A stretch of DNA of 64,000 bases from an uncultured Porphyromonadaceae bacterium. GTDB taxonomy: Bacteria > Bacteroidota > Bacteroidia > Bacteroidales > Barnesiellaceae_A. The translations under genes were made by a program, and so were the position numbers. The stretch is from the NCBI GenBank assembly GCA_900538705.1, contig UPZG01000001.1, positions 1,116,001 to 1,180,000 on the forward strand. Direction: 5' to 3'. Shown piece after piece: positions 1 through 8,161 of the stretch. Within the stretch, counting starts at the first letter, position 1; each line of letters starts with the position of its first letter. The notes beneath the pieces were generated by a model that worked only from the letters and a program-made list of their open reading frames with translations, made no database searches and had not been told where the DNA came from.

Positions 1-1
1 T

Positions 2-442
2 CGGTTCATATTGTTGCCTATATGTACGGCAGTACAATTTATGATACCGTTCCCATTTGAGACAGTAGCGCCACAAGCAGGATTACCACTCTCTACATGG
101 TATGTACGTCAGAGCTATCTTTGGTACGCCGCAGCTGTACCCATTGCAGCTTATTTTGTATTCTATTGGTTCCGTAAAGGAGGCATAAGGTTATCAATGT
201 TTGCATTGGCTGCAGCGATGGCGTATTGTGTACCAGCGTTCATCACAGGAGGTACGGTATCGAGATATGCATTTTGTTTCGTTCCATTCCTCGCCATAGC
301 AGGTGGATATGTTATCAATAATTTCCGCTTCAAACAGAGTGAACAACGACAATTGGCTATTTTTGCGTTACTCTACTTCATATTAGTATTGTTCGCCTTA
401 TTTATAGGAGGCCATTCATACCTGATACTAAGGTATTTTTGA
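2..442 (+). CDS. Integral membrane protein, C-terminal part (5' end outside window)
   Basis: The reading frame is open to the left edge and ends at TGA 440-442, so this is the tail of a longer gene. The visible 147 or so residues hold three to four hydrophobic segments (around SYLWYAAAVPIAAYFVFYWF, MFALAAAMAYCVPAFITGG, YAFCFVPFLAIAGGYVI and FALLYFILVLFALFIGG). The pattern RYAFCFVPFLAIAGGY resembles the late part of glycosyltransferase-39-like or polymerase-type membrane proteins of polysaccharide loci, but I cannot assign a family. It lies 22 bases before a GT4 glycosyltransferase on the same strand, which supports a role in surface glycan synthesis by context only. Confidence 0.6.
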   Translation, partial: RFILLPICTAVQFMIPFPFETVAPQAGLPLSTWYVRQSYLWYAAAVPIAAYFVFYWFRKGGIRLSMFALAAAMAYCVPAFITGGTVSRYAFCFVPFLAIAGGYVINNFRFKQSEQRQLAIFALLYFILVLFALFIGGHSYLILRYF

Positions 443-464
443 TAGAAATTCTGCGTAACTTGTG

Positions 465-1610
465 ATGAAGAGTATTCTTATCGTAACATCTTCCGACTAC
501 TTCGTAAGAGTATTTCTCCTGCCGTATATAAAAGAATTAGTCGATAAAGGATGGTTAGTGCATGTTGCATCGGCTTACGATGGAGAAGATATTCCATATA
601 TACATAGGCACATAGATATTCCGGTAAAACGGACTCCTTTTAGTCTGAAAAACTGGGAAGCCATAAAAATTCTTTCGCACGAAATAGAGACAACACAATA
701 TAACATTGTGCATTGTCATACACCGGTAGGCGCATTTATTGGCCGATTGGCGGCTCGCAATGCACGACGTTTGTATGGTACGAAAGTTATATATACGGCT
801 CATGGGTTCCATTTTTACGATGGAGCTCCACTATTGTCGTGGTTGCTATATTATCCGGCCGAACGCTTGCTCTCAAAATATACCGATGCTATTATTACCA
901 TAAATAGAGAAGATGCCGAGAGGGTAGAGCGTCATTTTTCCAACATTCGTAAACGATATTTTCTACTTGGTGTAGGCTATGACGAAGGGCGTATAAAACC
1001 TGATAAATCACATATTGATGTGTTGCGAAAAGAGTTGAATATAACTTCTGATGATTTTGTCCTTATTTATATAGCCAATTTGATAGCGGGCAAAAATCAT
1101 GACTTCTTACTCTCTTGCATGCAACGACTGGTCAAGGAAATACCCTGTTGTAAGCTGCTGTTGTGTGGCGATGGTGATATGAGACAACATATTGCCGATA
1201 GAGTAGAAATGTTACATTTGCAGCAGCATGTAATATTTGCAGGATTTCACTGGAGTATAGGCGATTACATGAATATGGCTAATGTGGCAGTATCTGCCAG
1301 CAAACGTGAAGGATTGCCATTGAGCATCATTGAAGAGATGTATAGCGGCTTACCTGTAGTAGCAACACGTATAAGAGGAATAAAAGACCTTATAGATGAT
1401 GGCGTAAACGGATTATTATATGAGGTCGATGACAAAGACGGCTTTTGCAAGCATATCATATCGCTGTATAAAAATGAACAAATGAGGCAGTCTCTAAAAG
1501 AACGAGAAATAGATGGCATAGAAAAATATTCGGCGCAACAGATTGTCCCTCAAATGATGGCTATTTATAATGAGATGCTCAATGCTCGAGATAATTCCCA
1601 GGAAGAATAA
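465..1610 (+). CDS. Glycosyltransferase family 4 (GT-B fold)
   Basis: This 381-residue protein is a typical GT-B sugar transferase that would add a sugar from a nucleotide-sugar donor to a glycan or lipid-linked acceptor at the inner face of the membrane. The N-terminal half has the acceptor-domain pattern starting with KSILIVTSSDYFVR and NIVHCHTPVGAF. The C-terminal half has the donor-binding domain: LIYIANLIAGKNHDF followed by the E-x7-E motif EGLPLSIIEE at about residues 282-291 and GLPVVATRIRGIKDLI. A GTG at 462 immediately precedes ATG 465; I prefer the ATG. It follows the partial membrane protein by 22 bases, so the two are probably cotranscribed. The sugar and linkage cannot be told from sequence. 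Confidence 0.88.
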   Translation: MKSILIVTSSDYFVRVFLLPYIKELVDKGWLVHVASAYDGEDIPYIHRHIDIPVKRTPFSLKNWEAIKILSHEIETTQYNIVHCHTPVGAFIGRLAARNARRLYGTKVIYTAHGFHFYDGAPLLSWLLYYPAERLLSKYTDAIITINREDAERVERHFSNIRKRYFLLGVGYDEGRIKPDKSHIDVLRKELNITSDDFVLIYIANLIAGKNHDFLLSCMQRLVKEIPCCKLLLCGDGDMRQHIADRVEMLHLQQHVIFAGFHWSIGDYMNMANVAVSASKREGLPLSIIEEMYSGLPVVATRIRGIKDLIDDGVNGLLYEVDDKDGFCKHIISLYKNEQMRQSLKEREIDGIEKYSAQQIVPQMMAIYNEMLNARDNSQEE

Positions 1611-1638
1611 TTATTACGATTATCTATTAATACATCGA

Positions 1639-2016
1639 TTATAGTAGTTTTATCAAAGAATAGCCTATATACAGCATGAATAAACCACCTAAAAAGCTGA
1701 GAGATACATAAGAGAACAAATAGAAAAGATTTTCAGCCTTGACTAACTGATAGCTTTCATTGATAAATGTAGAGAAGGTAGTAAATCCGCCACATAATCC
1801 CACTGTTAAAAATAAACGGATATCAGTACTCAGAATGTTGTTCCGTTCAAATAGACCGTAGAATAATCCTATAGCTAAACAGCCTATAAGATTAACTAAC
1901 AATGTACTTACAGGGAATAAATGTGCTCCAAAATTTTGTAGTAGTTTAGATATGAGATAACGCAACACACCGCCGGTAAAGCTTCCTGCGCCCACAATTA
2001 ATAAAGTCTTTAGCAT
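1639..2016 (-). CDS. crcB: Fluoride-specific ion channel FluC/CrcB
   Basis: This is a 125-residue inner membrane protein of the Fluc family, which works as an antiparallel dimer and lets fluoride leak out of the cell. Four hydrophobic segments are visible. The family motifs are present: GAGSFTGGVLRY near the N-terminus, the NLIGC segment with the conserved Asn, and GGFTTFSTF near residue 75 carrying the phenylalanine and Thr/Ser residues of the pore. I start at ATG 2016; an in-frame TTG at 2025 would add three residues and is less likely. A fluoride riboswitch lies just upstream (2046-2098), which makes the assignment firm. The gene is convergent with the glycosyltransferase and seems inserted in the polysaccharide region. 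Confidence 0.96.
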   Translation of the reverse strand: MLKTLLIVGAGSFTGGVLRYLISKLLQNFGAHLFPVSTLLVNLIGCLAIGLFYGLFERNNILSTDIRLFLTVGLCGGFTTFSTFINESYQLVKAENLFYLFSYVSLSFLGGLFMLYIGYSLIKLL

Positions 2017-2045
2017 CTCATCCAATTATTTGTAAATATTCCATA

Positions 2046-2098
2046 AAGTAGGGATCATCAGCACATGTGCGGCGGTTAAAGGCTAATCCCATTGCCAG
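2046..2098 (-). promoter_or_regulatory. Fluoride riboswitch (crcB motif)
   Basis: Read on the minus strand from 2096 the RNA begins GGCAATGGGATTAGCC, continues TTTAACC and then a short GC-rich hairpin GCACATGTGC (2070-2061), and ends with TGATGATCCCTAC. The order of elements and the terminal TGATG-xx-CCTAC signature match the known crcB motif. The pseudoknot can form: GGGA in the first loop pairs with TCCC before TAC. It ends about 30 bases before the crcB start, where it could control the ribosome binding site. I saw no obvious terminator in that space. Confidence 0.9.
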
Positions 2099-2100
2099 TA

Positions 2101-2108
2101 CAAAGGTA
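2101..2108 (-). promoter_or_regulatory. Promoter -7 element for the crcB riboswitch transcript
   Basis: On the minus strand this reads TACCTTTG, matching the Bacteroidota -7 consensus TAnnTTTG. Transcription would start about 4-7 bases later, at or next to the first base of the riboswitch. No clean TTTG sits at the -33 distance. Confidence 0.6.
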
Positions 2109-2271
2109 CAAAATATAAATTACGTACTGTCTAATAAGCAACAATATGTTTAACAAATACCGAAATAGGACTAATGAGCTATATAGTACATTGAAAACTA
2201 TGTACTTATGTATTATAACAGTCTTGTTTAATCACATTTTATGGGTTTGGTGAAATAAAATAACGTTATAC

Positions 2272-2303
2272 TTTGCCTTGTTATATAAAAGTTTATATCT
2301 TTG
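2272..2303 (+). promoter_or_regulatory. Bacteroidota promoter upstream of the WbpM/CapD-type dehydratase
   Basis: TTTG at 2272-2275, a 20-base spacer, and TATCTTTG at 2296-2303 match the housekeeping promoter of this phylum. The predicted start near 2310 would give a leader of about 215 bases before the ATG at 2527. Confidence 0.75.
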
Positions 2304-2526
2304 TAATGGCATATTGTTCGATAAGGAGATGTGCGCATAGCGTAATTTATGGAGTTTGACCATTGAAATTATTATAATTCATCACATTATATAGCTAGGT
2401 TTAATCTATTGCAAAACATAAAGTGTGTTATGTTGCAAGAAAAAGATTAAATTTTTTGTCCAAGAAACAACACAAATTCATAACTTTTTTTCTTGAACAG
2501 TGTTATTAAAGAGATAGAATTGTGTT
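2304..2526 (+). other. Long AT-rich leader with a stem-loop before the dehydratase gene
   Basis: No gene is seen here. A 10-of-11 inverted repeat (TGTCCAAGAAA at 2457-2467 and TTTCTTGAACA at 2489-2499) lies 27 bases before the start codon. Long leaders are known upstream of Bacteroides capsule operons, but I recognise no named element in this one. Confidence 0.45.
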
Positions 2527-4521
2527 ATGAGCTTATTTGATACTCTTTCTAAAAGTTCTTTGTTGAAGAAAATTTTTTCTTCTAGAGCCCCGCGATGGGC
2601 TATTTTGACAACAGACCTCTTCTTGGTGCTTTTGTCGTGTATCTTTATAATATTTGCCAATAACGATAATAATGGGCATGTCGTTTTCGCTTTTAATTGG
2701 CACAATTTTGTTAGTACAGCAGTTATAATATTCGTGTATGGCTTAATGAGTAGAGCATACCGAACTTATTATGGCATAATAAGATATACGGGGCCTGAGG
2801 ATACTTATCGTATTTTTATCATGGTTTTTTCGGCTTCACTGACGTTGTTCATTATTTCATTCTTTATCAACTTCCTTGACTTCAAATTGCTGACCCCTAT
2901 TCAAGTCATAGAGGTTGGCCTTGTATCATTCTCATTGATATTACTTGTAAGAATATCAGTAAAAGAGTTGTATAATAGGATGATAAATGACAAAAATAGT
3001 AGGAAAAGAGTTATTGTATTGGGCTCAGCCATAAACTCTATCGTCTTGGCCAATGCTCTGAAAAATGAAGTAAATGGAGCTTTTAATCCTGTAGCTTTGT
3101 TGTCGTTGAAAGGCTCTAAGAAAGGCGATGATGTAAACGGTATTCCTATTGTACCTTTTAACCTTGAGAAAATTGAAGAGATATTTGCCGCGTACGATTC
3201 AAAAACATTGATATTCCTTGCTACGCATCTCGAATTGATGAAAAAAGGGTTTGCCGACCGTTTCCTTGAGGCTGGCATAGAGCTGCTCCTTCTCAACCAA
3301 ATAGAAAAATTTGATCAGGAAAAAAGCAATAAGAATATTTCGCAATATGTCTACAATATAAAAATTGAAGACTTGCTCGGTCGAGAGCCCATACATACAG
3401 ACAATCCCAAAATTAGCAAAATGATAAAGGGGAAGGTCGTGATGATTACCGGTGCTGCCGGTTCTATAGGAAGTGAATTGGTTCGTCAAGTTGCTGCTTT
3501 TCATGCAGATAGTATCGTATTGTATGATCAAGCTGAAACCCCCATGCATAATATGCACCTTGAGATGGCAGCTTTATATCCCTCTATGAAAATACATCTT
3601 TTTGTAGGAGATATACAGAATAAAGAGCGAGTTCGACAAGCCTATGAACAGTTCCATCCAGATTTTGTGTTCCATGCTGCAGCTTACAAACATGTACCTA
3701 TGATGGAGATAAATCCTACGGAGGCTATACTTACCAACGTGCGTGGTACTCGTAATGTGGCAGACTTAGCGCTTGAATACGGGGTGGAAAAATTTGTGAT
3801 GATTTCTACTGATAAGGCTGTCAATCCTACCAATGTCATGGGTTGCTCTAAGCGAATTGCCGAAATATATGTGCAGTCACTTTTCTTTCAGTCTCGTCGT
3901 AACAGCCCTCTATCGCGTACGGCTTTTATTACCACACGTTTTGGTAATGTGCTTGGTTCTAATGGGTCGGTAGTTCCTTTGTTTAAAGACCAAATAGCAC
4001 ACGGTGGACCTGTAACAGTCACACATAAAGATATTATACGATACTTTATGACAATCCCCGAGGCTTGTAATCTTGTATTGGAGGCTGGATGTATGGGACA
4101 AGGTGGTGAGATATTTATTTTTGATATGGGTAAGCCTGTGAAAATATATGATTTGGCAAAGAGAATGATACTTTTATCAGGATTAAAACTCGATAAAGAC
4201 ATTAAAATAGTAGAGACTGGATTACGTCCTGGAGAGAAGTTATATGAAGAGCTTCTCAACGATAAGGAAAAAACGACTGCTACATATCATAAGAAGATTA
4301 TGATAGCACAGGTACGTCAATATGAATATGATACTGTCGTAAAATCAATAGAACCCATGATAGAGATGGCTCACAGGGGAGAGGCATATGAAATGGTGAA
4401 AATGATGAAATTGCTTGTACCCGAATTTAAGAGTCGCAATTCGGTATTTGAACAGATAGACCGTGAGATAGAACAAGAAACATTAGTCCCCGAAGAAGAA
4501 CATTCGACGATAACTGAATAG
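2527..4521 (+). CDS. Membrane-anchored nucleotide-sugar dehydratase/epimerase (WbpM/CapD family)
   Basis: This 664-residue protein fits the long WbpM/CapD type that converts a UDP-HexNAc to a 4-keto-6-deoxy sugar, the first step to several unusual surface sugars. Four hydrophobic segments fill residues 20-140. A first Rossmann-like region follows (VIVLGSAINSIV). The short-chain dehydrogenase domain begins with TGAAGSIG at 308-315, the NAD-binding loop. The catalytic stretch STDKAVNPTNVMGCSK near 426-441 has Met where short-chain dehydrogenases usually have Tyr, as is normal in the WbpM group. It has its own promoter and long leader and a strong hairpin after it, so it may be transcribed alone. 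The exact sugar product is not predictable. Confidence 0.9.
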   Translation: MSLFDTLSKSSLLKKIFSSRAPRWAILTTDLFLVLLSCIFIIFANNDNNGHVVFAFNWHNFVSTAVIIFVYGLMSRAYRTYYGIIRYTGPEDTYRIFIMVFSASLTLFIISFFINFLDFKLLTPIQVIEVGLVSFSLILLVRISVKELYNRMINDKNSRKRVIVLGSAINSIVLANALKNEVNGAFNPVALLSLKGSKKGDDVNGIPIVPFNLEKIEEIFAAYDSKTLIFLATHLELMKKGFADRFLEAGIELLLLNQIEKFDQEKSNKNISQYVYNIKIEDLLGREPIHTDNPKISKMIKGKVVMITGAAGSIGSELVRQVAAFHADSIVLYDQAETPMHNMHLEMAALYPSMKIHLFVGDIQNKERVRQAYEQFHPDFVFHAAAYKHVPMMEINPTEAILTNVRGTRNVADLALEYGVEKFVMISTDKAVNPTNVMGCSKRIAEIYVQSLFFQSRRNSPLSRTAFITTRFGNVLGSNGSVVPLFKDQIAHGGPVTVTHKDIIRYFMTIPEACNLVLEAGCMGQGGEIFIFDMGKPVKIYDLAKRMILLSGLKLDKDIKIVETGLRPGEKLYEELLNDKEKTTATYHKKIMIAQVRQYEYDTVVKSIEPMIEMAHRGEAYEMVKMMKLLVPEFKSRNSVFEQIDREIEQETLVPEEEHSTITE

Positions 4522-4557
4522 ATTTACTTTATAGTATTGTCTAAATAACTAAATAAT

Positions 4558-4598
4558 AATGTGAGATTAGCGTATGGCTCAATCTCACATTACTTTTA
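4558..4598 (+). terminator. Stem-loop terminator after the dehydratase gene
   Basis: An 11-base perfect inverted repeat (AATGTGAGATT at 4558-4568, AATCTCACATT at 4581-4591) with a 12-base loop is followed by ACTTTTAT, 36 bases after the stop codon. Confidence 0.7.
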
Positions 4599-4999
4599 TG
4601 CGCAGACATTACATAATGTGTGCATCTATTCTTAATATTAGAGTCGAATAAAAATATTGTGAAATGCTGGTATTCATTCGATTCTTGTTTGGAAAGAATC
4701 GTTTCTTATTAAATACCACGTTGCTTGTGAAAAGATTGTTAAAGTGAAAATATATCGTGCATTTGGGAAATAAAAGAGAAAGAGTCGGGAGATATGCGAT
4801 CTTCATGAACCTCAGGGGGCTCCTCCATTTCCCTGTCGCATTATAATCGTCGTATTCCCGCTCTTTCTTATACACAAATAACCTTTATTTAAGGTAAATG
4901 TTCTTAGGCAATGGGTACTTTTAGCGTTTTTTGACACTTAATACCTGTATTGTTACTAAAACAACCGATTTTATAAGAATATATTTGTTTTAAATTATA
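4599..4999. other. Intergenic region without a recognised gene
   Basis: An open frame of 88 codons on the minus strand (4609-4875) lacks any recognisable family and has atypical composition, so I do not call it. No repeat or RNA gene was recognised. The last part leads into the promoter of the next gene. Confidence 0.5.
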
Positions 5000-5007
5000 T
5001 CTTTGTA
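5000..5007 (+). promoter_or_regulatory. Promoter -7 element before the DUF4923 gene
   Basis: TATCTTTG matches TAnnTTTG and lies 22 bases before the start codon. No TTTG is found at the right -33 distance. Confidence 0.45.
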
Positions 5008-5029
5008 GAGTTATTAAATTCATCATATT

Positions 5030-5809
5030 ATGAAATTATTATCTATAAAAGTATGTATGTTGTTGGGCTTTGCCCTGATGACATCAGAGTGTCTATATGC
5101 CCAAAATTCAGGATTGGGAGATCTGTTAAACAAGATAGGTAACCGCACTCCTTCATCTACCACAAATACAGAAGACGAGCCCGTCCAACAAGAGTCGGGA
5201 TTGGGTGCTCTCTTCAATAAATTAGGAGGTAACAGTAACGCTTCAGAAAGTTCATCTGATGTATCTGCCATAGGTTCTGCCTTAGGAGGATTATTGGGTG
5301 GCGTATTAAACCTAAATGGAGAACTTACTGTAACAGACTTGCAAGGGACATGGCGATATGCAGCACCATCTTGCAAGTTTCAATCTGAAGATTTTCTGAA
5401 AAGTGCAGGCGGAGCTGTGGTCGCAACTTCAATAGCCAATAAACTTGCTCCGTATTATGAAAAACTGGGATTCTCATCATCAAGCTATAGCTATACGTTT
5501 GATGAAAAAGGCGATTTCTCAATGACTTTTGGTAAGATTCCTCTGCAAGGCTCTATAAGTAAAGCCGAGAAAGATGCTTATTTCCAAATGGAATTTATTA
5601 AATTAGGCAATTATGCATTGGCTAAAACGCCGGTCTATGTAGAAATATCGGGCAATAAAATGCTGATGCTATACGAAATAGATAAGTTTATCGAGATGTT
5701 CAAGTCTGTAATCGGGAATTTGGGTATTTCTACATTAGATTCTATCTTTTCCTTGTTAGACGGTTACGATGGCATTCTTATAGGATTTGAAATGGAGAAA
5801 GTAAAATAA
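5030..5809 (+). CDS. DUF4923 family secreted protein, lipocalin-like
   Basis: The 259-residue product starts with a signal peptide (MKLLSIKVCMLLGFALMTSE, cleavage likely after LYA). A low-complexity stretch rich in Gly, Ser and Asn follows, with two copies of a short element (GLGDLLNKIGN and GLGALFNKLGG, near residues 30 and 58). From about residue 100 comes the DUF4923 domain: LQGTWRYAAPSCKF, AGGAVVATSIANKL, and alternating beta strands with YTFDEKGDFSMTFG. The family is restricted largely to Bacteroidota and has no proven function; the fold is lipocalin-like, so a periplasmic or envelope ligand-binding role is possible. It stands alone with its own -7 element and a terminator. Confidence 0.8.
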   Translation: MKLLSIKVCMLLGFALMTSECLYAQNSGLGDLLNKIGNRTPSSTTNTEDEPVQQESGLGALFNKLGGNSNASESSSDVSAIGSALGGLLGGVLNLNGELTVTDLQGTWRYAAPSCKFQSEDFLKSAGGAVVATSIANKLAPYYEKLGFSSSSYSYTFDEKGDFSMTFGKIPLQGSISKAEKDAYFQMEFIKLGNYALAKTPVYVEISGNKMLMLYEIDKFIEMFKSVIGNLGISTLDSIFSLLDGYDGILIGFEMEKVK

Positions 5810-5833
5810 CTTATAACTATAAATAGATATTAT

Positions 5834-5875
5834 AAAAAAGGGGGACATCATATTGATTGACGCCCCCTTTTCTTA
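5834..5875. terminator. Bidirectional terminator between convergent genes
   Basis: AAAAAAGGGGG (5834-5844) pairs with CCCCCTTTT (5863-5871) across an 18-base loop, with A-rich and T-rich flanks, between the stops at 5809 and 5890. It can serve both strands. Confidence 0.85.
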
Positions 5876-5889
5876 TTTATATACCTGTA

Positions 5890-8010
5890 TTACTTAAAAT
5901 GAGGATTCATCCCAAGATTGTACATAATGAAAGAGTACATATCGGTTTTTTCGTCTATAATTTTATGACGAGGACGGCCAGCTCCATGTCCTGCATTAGA
6001 ATCTATACGTATGAGAGTAGGGTGGGTACCATCATTGCAATATTGTAGCTCGGCGGCAAATTTAAATGAGTGCGCTGGAACAACACGGTCGTCATGATCG
6101 GCCGTCATAACAAGCGTGGCGGGATATGTAGTACCAGGCTTCATATTATGCAACGGAGAATAACCAAGTAGATATTTAAACATCTCTACACTATCGTCGG
6201 CTGTACCATAGTCGCCAGCCCATCCCCAGCCAATAGTAAACTTATGATATCGTAGCATATCCATTACACCTACTGCGGGTATAGCTACAGCATAAAGCTC
6301 GGGGCGTTGTGTCATACAAGCACCAACTAATAGTCCACCATTAGACCCACCGTATATAGCAAGTCGTTGTGACGAGGTATATCCTTCTTTTATTAGATAT
6401 TCGGCAGCGGCTATAAAATCGTCAAACACGTTTTGTTTTTGCATTTTTGTACCCGCTATATGCCATTCTTCTCCATATTCTCCACCTCCTCGCAAATTAG
6501 CCTCGGCGTATATACCTCCTTGCTCCAGGAAGGGGATCATTGTGTTGTTGAAACGAGGATTGAGCGAAATAGTAAAGCCTCCATATCCATACAATAAGGT
6601 AGGATTGTTCCCATCGATTTTTATTCCTTTTTTGTATGTCACGGTCATAGGTATTTGTGTACCATCCTTACTCTGATAAAAGACTTGCTTACTTTCATAA
6701 TTGGCTGATTTAAAGTCTGTCTCAGGTGCAAAGTATAAAGTTGATTGATTTTTATTCGTATCTAAGCGGAATATTGTTTCGGGATAAGTGAATGAGGTAA
6801 ACGAATAAAATACTTCCGGTTCGTCTTTCTCTGCAGAAATATTATTTACACTTCCAATTCCGGGTAATTCCACCTCATACTGTTTTTTACCATCGGTAGT
6901 ATATACATAGAGATGGCTCATGACATCTTCTGTATAAGTTACCAACAACTGTCCGTTACCCATTACGATATTGCTTATTACATGGTTACACTCGGGGATG
7001 ATTTCTTGCCACGCTTTGGGGTCAGGGTGTCTCGGATCTACCGAAACGAGTCTGTAATTAGGTGCATTATGGTTGGTAATTAGCAACAATCTTCCATCTT
7101 GAACTCCTACCATACTATATTCGTTATCATAGCCTTCTATAATACGAGTAATAGGTGATTGAGGTCGCGTTAAATCCTGGACATATATTGCAACTCCTGA
7201 AGTGCCAGCCGATTCAAAAATAATGAGATAATGTTTATCGTCGGTTACAACAGTAGAAGCATAACGGTATGGATTTTCTTCGTTGCAATAAACTTTTTTA
7301 TCAGTGGCTACATCGCTACCCAATTGGTGATAATATACTGTATGGTATGTATTGGTAGCCGATAGCTCTTTGCCTTTCTCTGGCTTGAAGGCACAATAAT
7401 AGAACCCATTGCCATACCATGAAATATTAGAGAATTTTATCCATTTTATATGGTCGGGCAATAATTCTCCACTTTTTAAGTCCATGACGTATATTTCATT
7501 CCAGTCAGATCCACTACGGGCAATAGAGTAGGCCAAGTATTTACCGTCTGGGGATATGGCGATTTGCGACAAGGCCACAGTACCATCTTCACTCAGTGTA
7601 TTAGGGTCAAGCACTACCCTGGGAGTTGCTCCTAATGAATCTGCTTCATACAATACACTCTGGTTTTGTGTGCCGTCATTGCGATAAAAGTAAAATTTAC
7701 CATGCTTTTTCAAAGGGATGCTTTCTGTCGCATAACGTGTTACTTCCGATAGCCGTTTGCGCAATCCTTCTCTGAATGGAATTTGCTCTAAATATTTATT
7801 GGTTATTTCGTTTTCTGCTCGTACCCATTCGGCTGTAGCGGCACTGGTGTCGTTTTCAAGCCAGCGGTAGGGGTCAGGGACCGCAACACCCCACAGAGTG
7901 TCGCATACATTGGTACGCTTGGTGGCAGGATACTCAGGTCTGAAATTTGAAGTACATGCCGTCAATGCAAGTAATGTGCTTAATGCCATGCAATAACTTT
8001 TTCTTGTCAT
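5890..8010 (-). CDS. Prolyl oligopeptidase family serine peptidase (S9A), lipoprotein
   Basis: This 706-residue enzyme would cut short peptides after proline. The N-terminus is a lipoprotein signal (ALSTLLALTACTSNF, lipobox LTAC), so it is probably membrane anchored in the periplasm. Residues of about 30-100 hold the prolyl oligopeptidase start pattern (DPYRWLENDTSAAT), followed by the beta-propeller to about residue 430 and the alpha/beta hydrolase domain. The catalytic triad is visible: Ser in GGSNGG at 556, Asp in ADHDDRVV at about 641, and His in NAGHGAG at 675, nearly the spacing of the porcine enzyme. Length is typical of S9A. It is a single gene with a shared terminator downstream. Confidence 0.95.
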   Translation of the reverse strand: MTRKSYCMALSTLLALTACTSNFRPEYPATKRTNVCDTLWGVAVPDPYRWLENDTSAATAEWVRAENEITNKYLEQIPFREGLRKRLSEVTRYATESIPLKKHGKFYFYRNDGTQNQSVLYEADSLGATPRVVLDPNTLSEDGTVALSQIAISPDGKYLAYSIARSGSDWNEIYVMDLKSGELLPDHIKWIKFSNISWYGNGFYYCAFKPEKGKELSATNTYHTVYYHQLGSDVATDKKVYCNEENPYRYASTVVTDDKHYLIIFESAGTSGVAIYVQDLTRPQSPITRIIEGYDNEYSMVGVQDGRLLLITNHNAPNYRLVSVDPRHPDPKAWQEIIPECNHVISNIVMGNGQLLVTYTEDVMSHLYVYTTDGKKQYEVELPGIGSVNNISAEKDEPEVFYSFTSFTYPETIFRLDTNKNQSTLYFAPETDFKSANYESKQVFYQSKDGTQIPMTVTYKKGIKIDGNNPTLLYGYGGFTISLNPRFNNTMIPFLEQGGIYAEANLRGGGEYGEEWHIAGTKMQKQNVFDDFIAAAEYLIKEGYTSSQRLAIYGGSNGGLLVGACMTQRPELYAVAIPAVGVMDMLRYHKFTIGWGWAGDYGTADDSVEMFKYLLGYSPLHNMKPGTTYPATLVMTADHDDRVVPAHSFKFAAELQYCNDGTHPTLIRIDSNAGHGAGRPRHKIIDEKTDMYSFIMYNLGMNPHFK

Positions 8011-8074
8011 ACGATTAAGGTTTATTATAATATAAATGTAGCAACATCATTTTAGTAAATATCTTCAATTGACT

Positions 8075-8115
8075 GTTTCCCATTGCTCTATGCAAAACAT
8101 AGAGTAATGGGAAAC
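8075..8115. terminator. Long hairpin downstream of the malic enzyme gene
   Basis: GTTTCCCATTGCTCTATG (8075-8092) pairs with CATAGAGTAATGGGAAAC (8098-8115) over 18 bases with one non-Watson-Crick position and a 5-base loop. It is 46 bases past the malic enzyme stop. The run after it is not T-rich, so it may protect the 3' end as much as terminate. Confidence 0.6.
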
Positions 8116-8161
8116 GTCTATTGATATTAATTTTATACGGTTGCTATAATTGTGAGTGAGG

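Noticed and set aside
4609..4875. Minus-strand open frame of 88 codons in the gap after the dehydratase gene.
   Set aside because: Composition unlike neighbouring proteins, no signal or domain, and no promoter.
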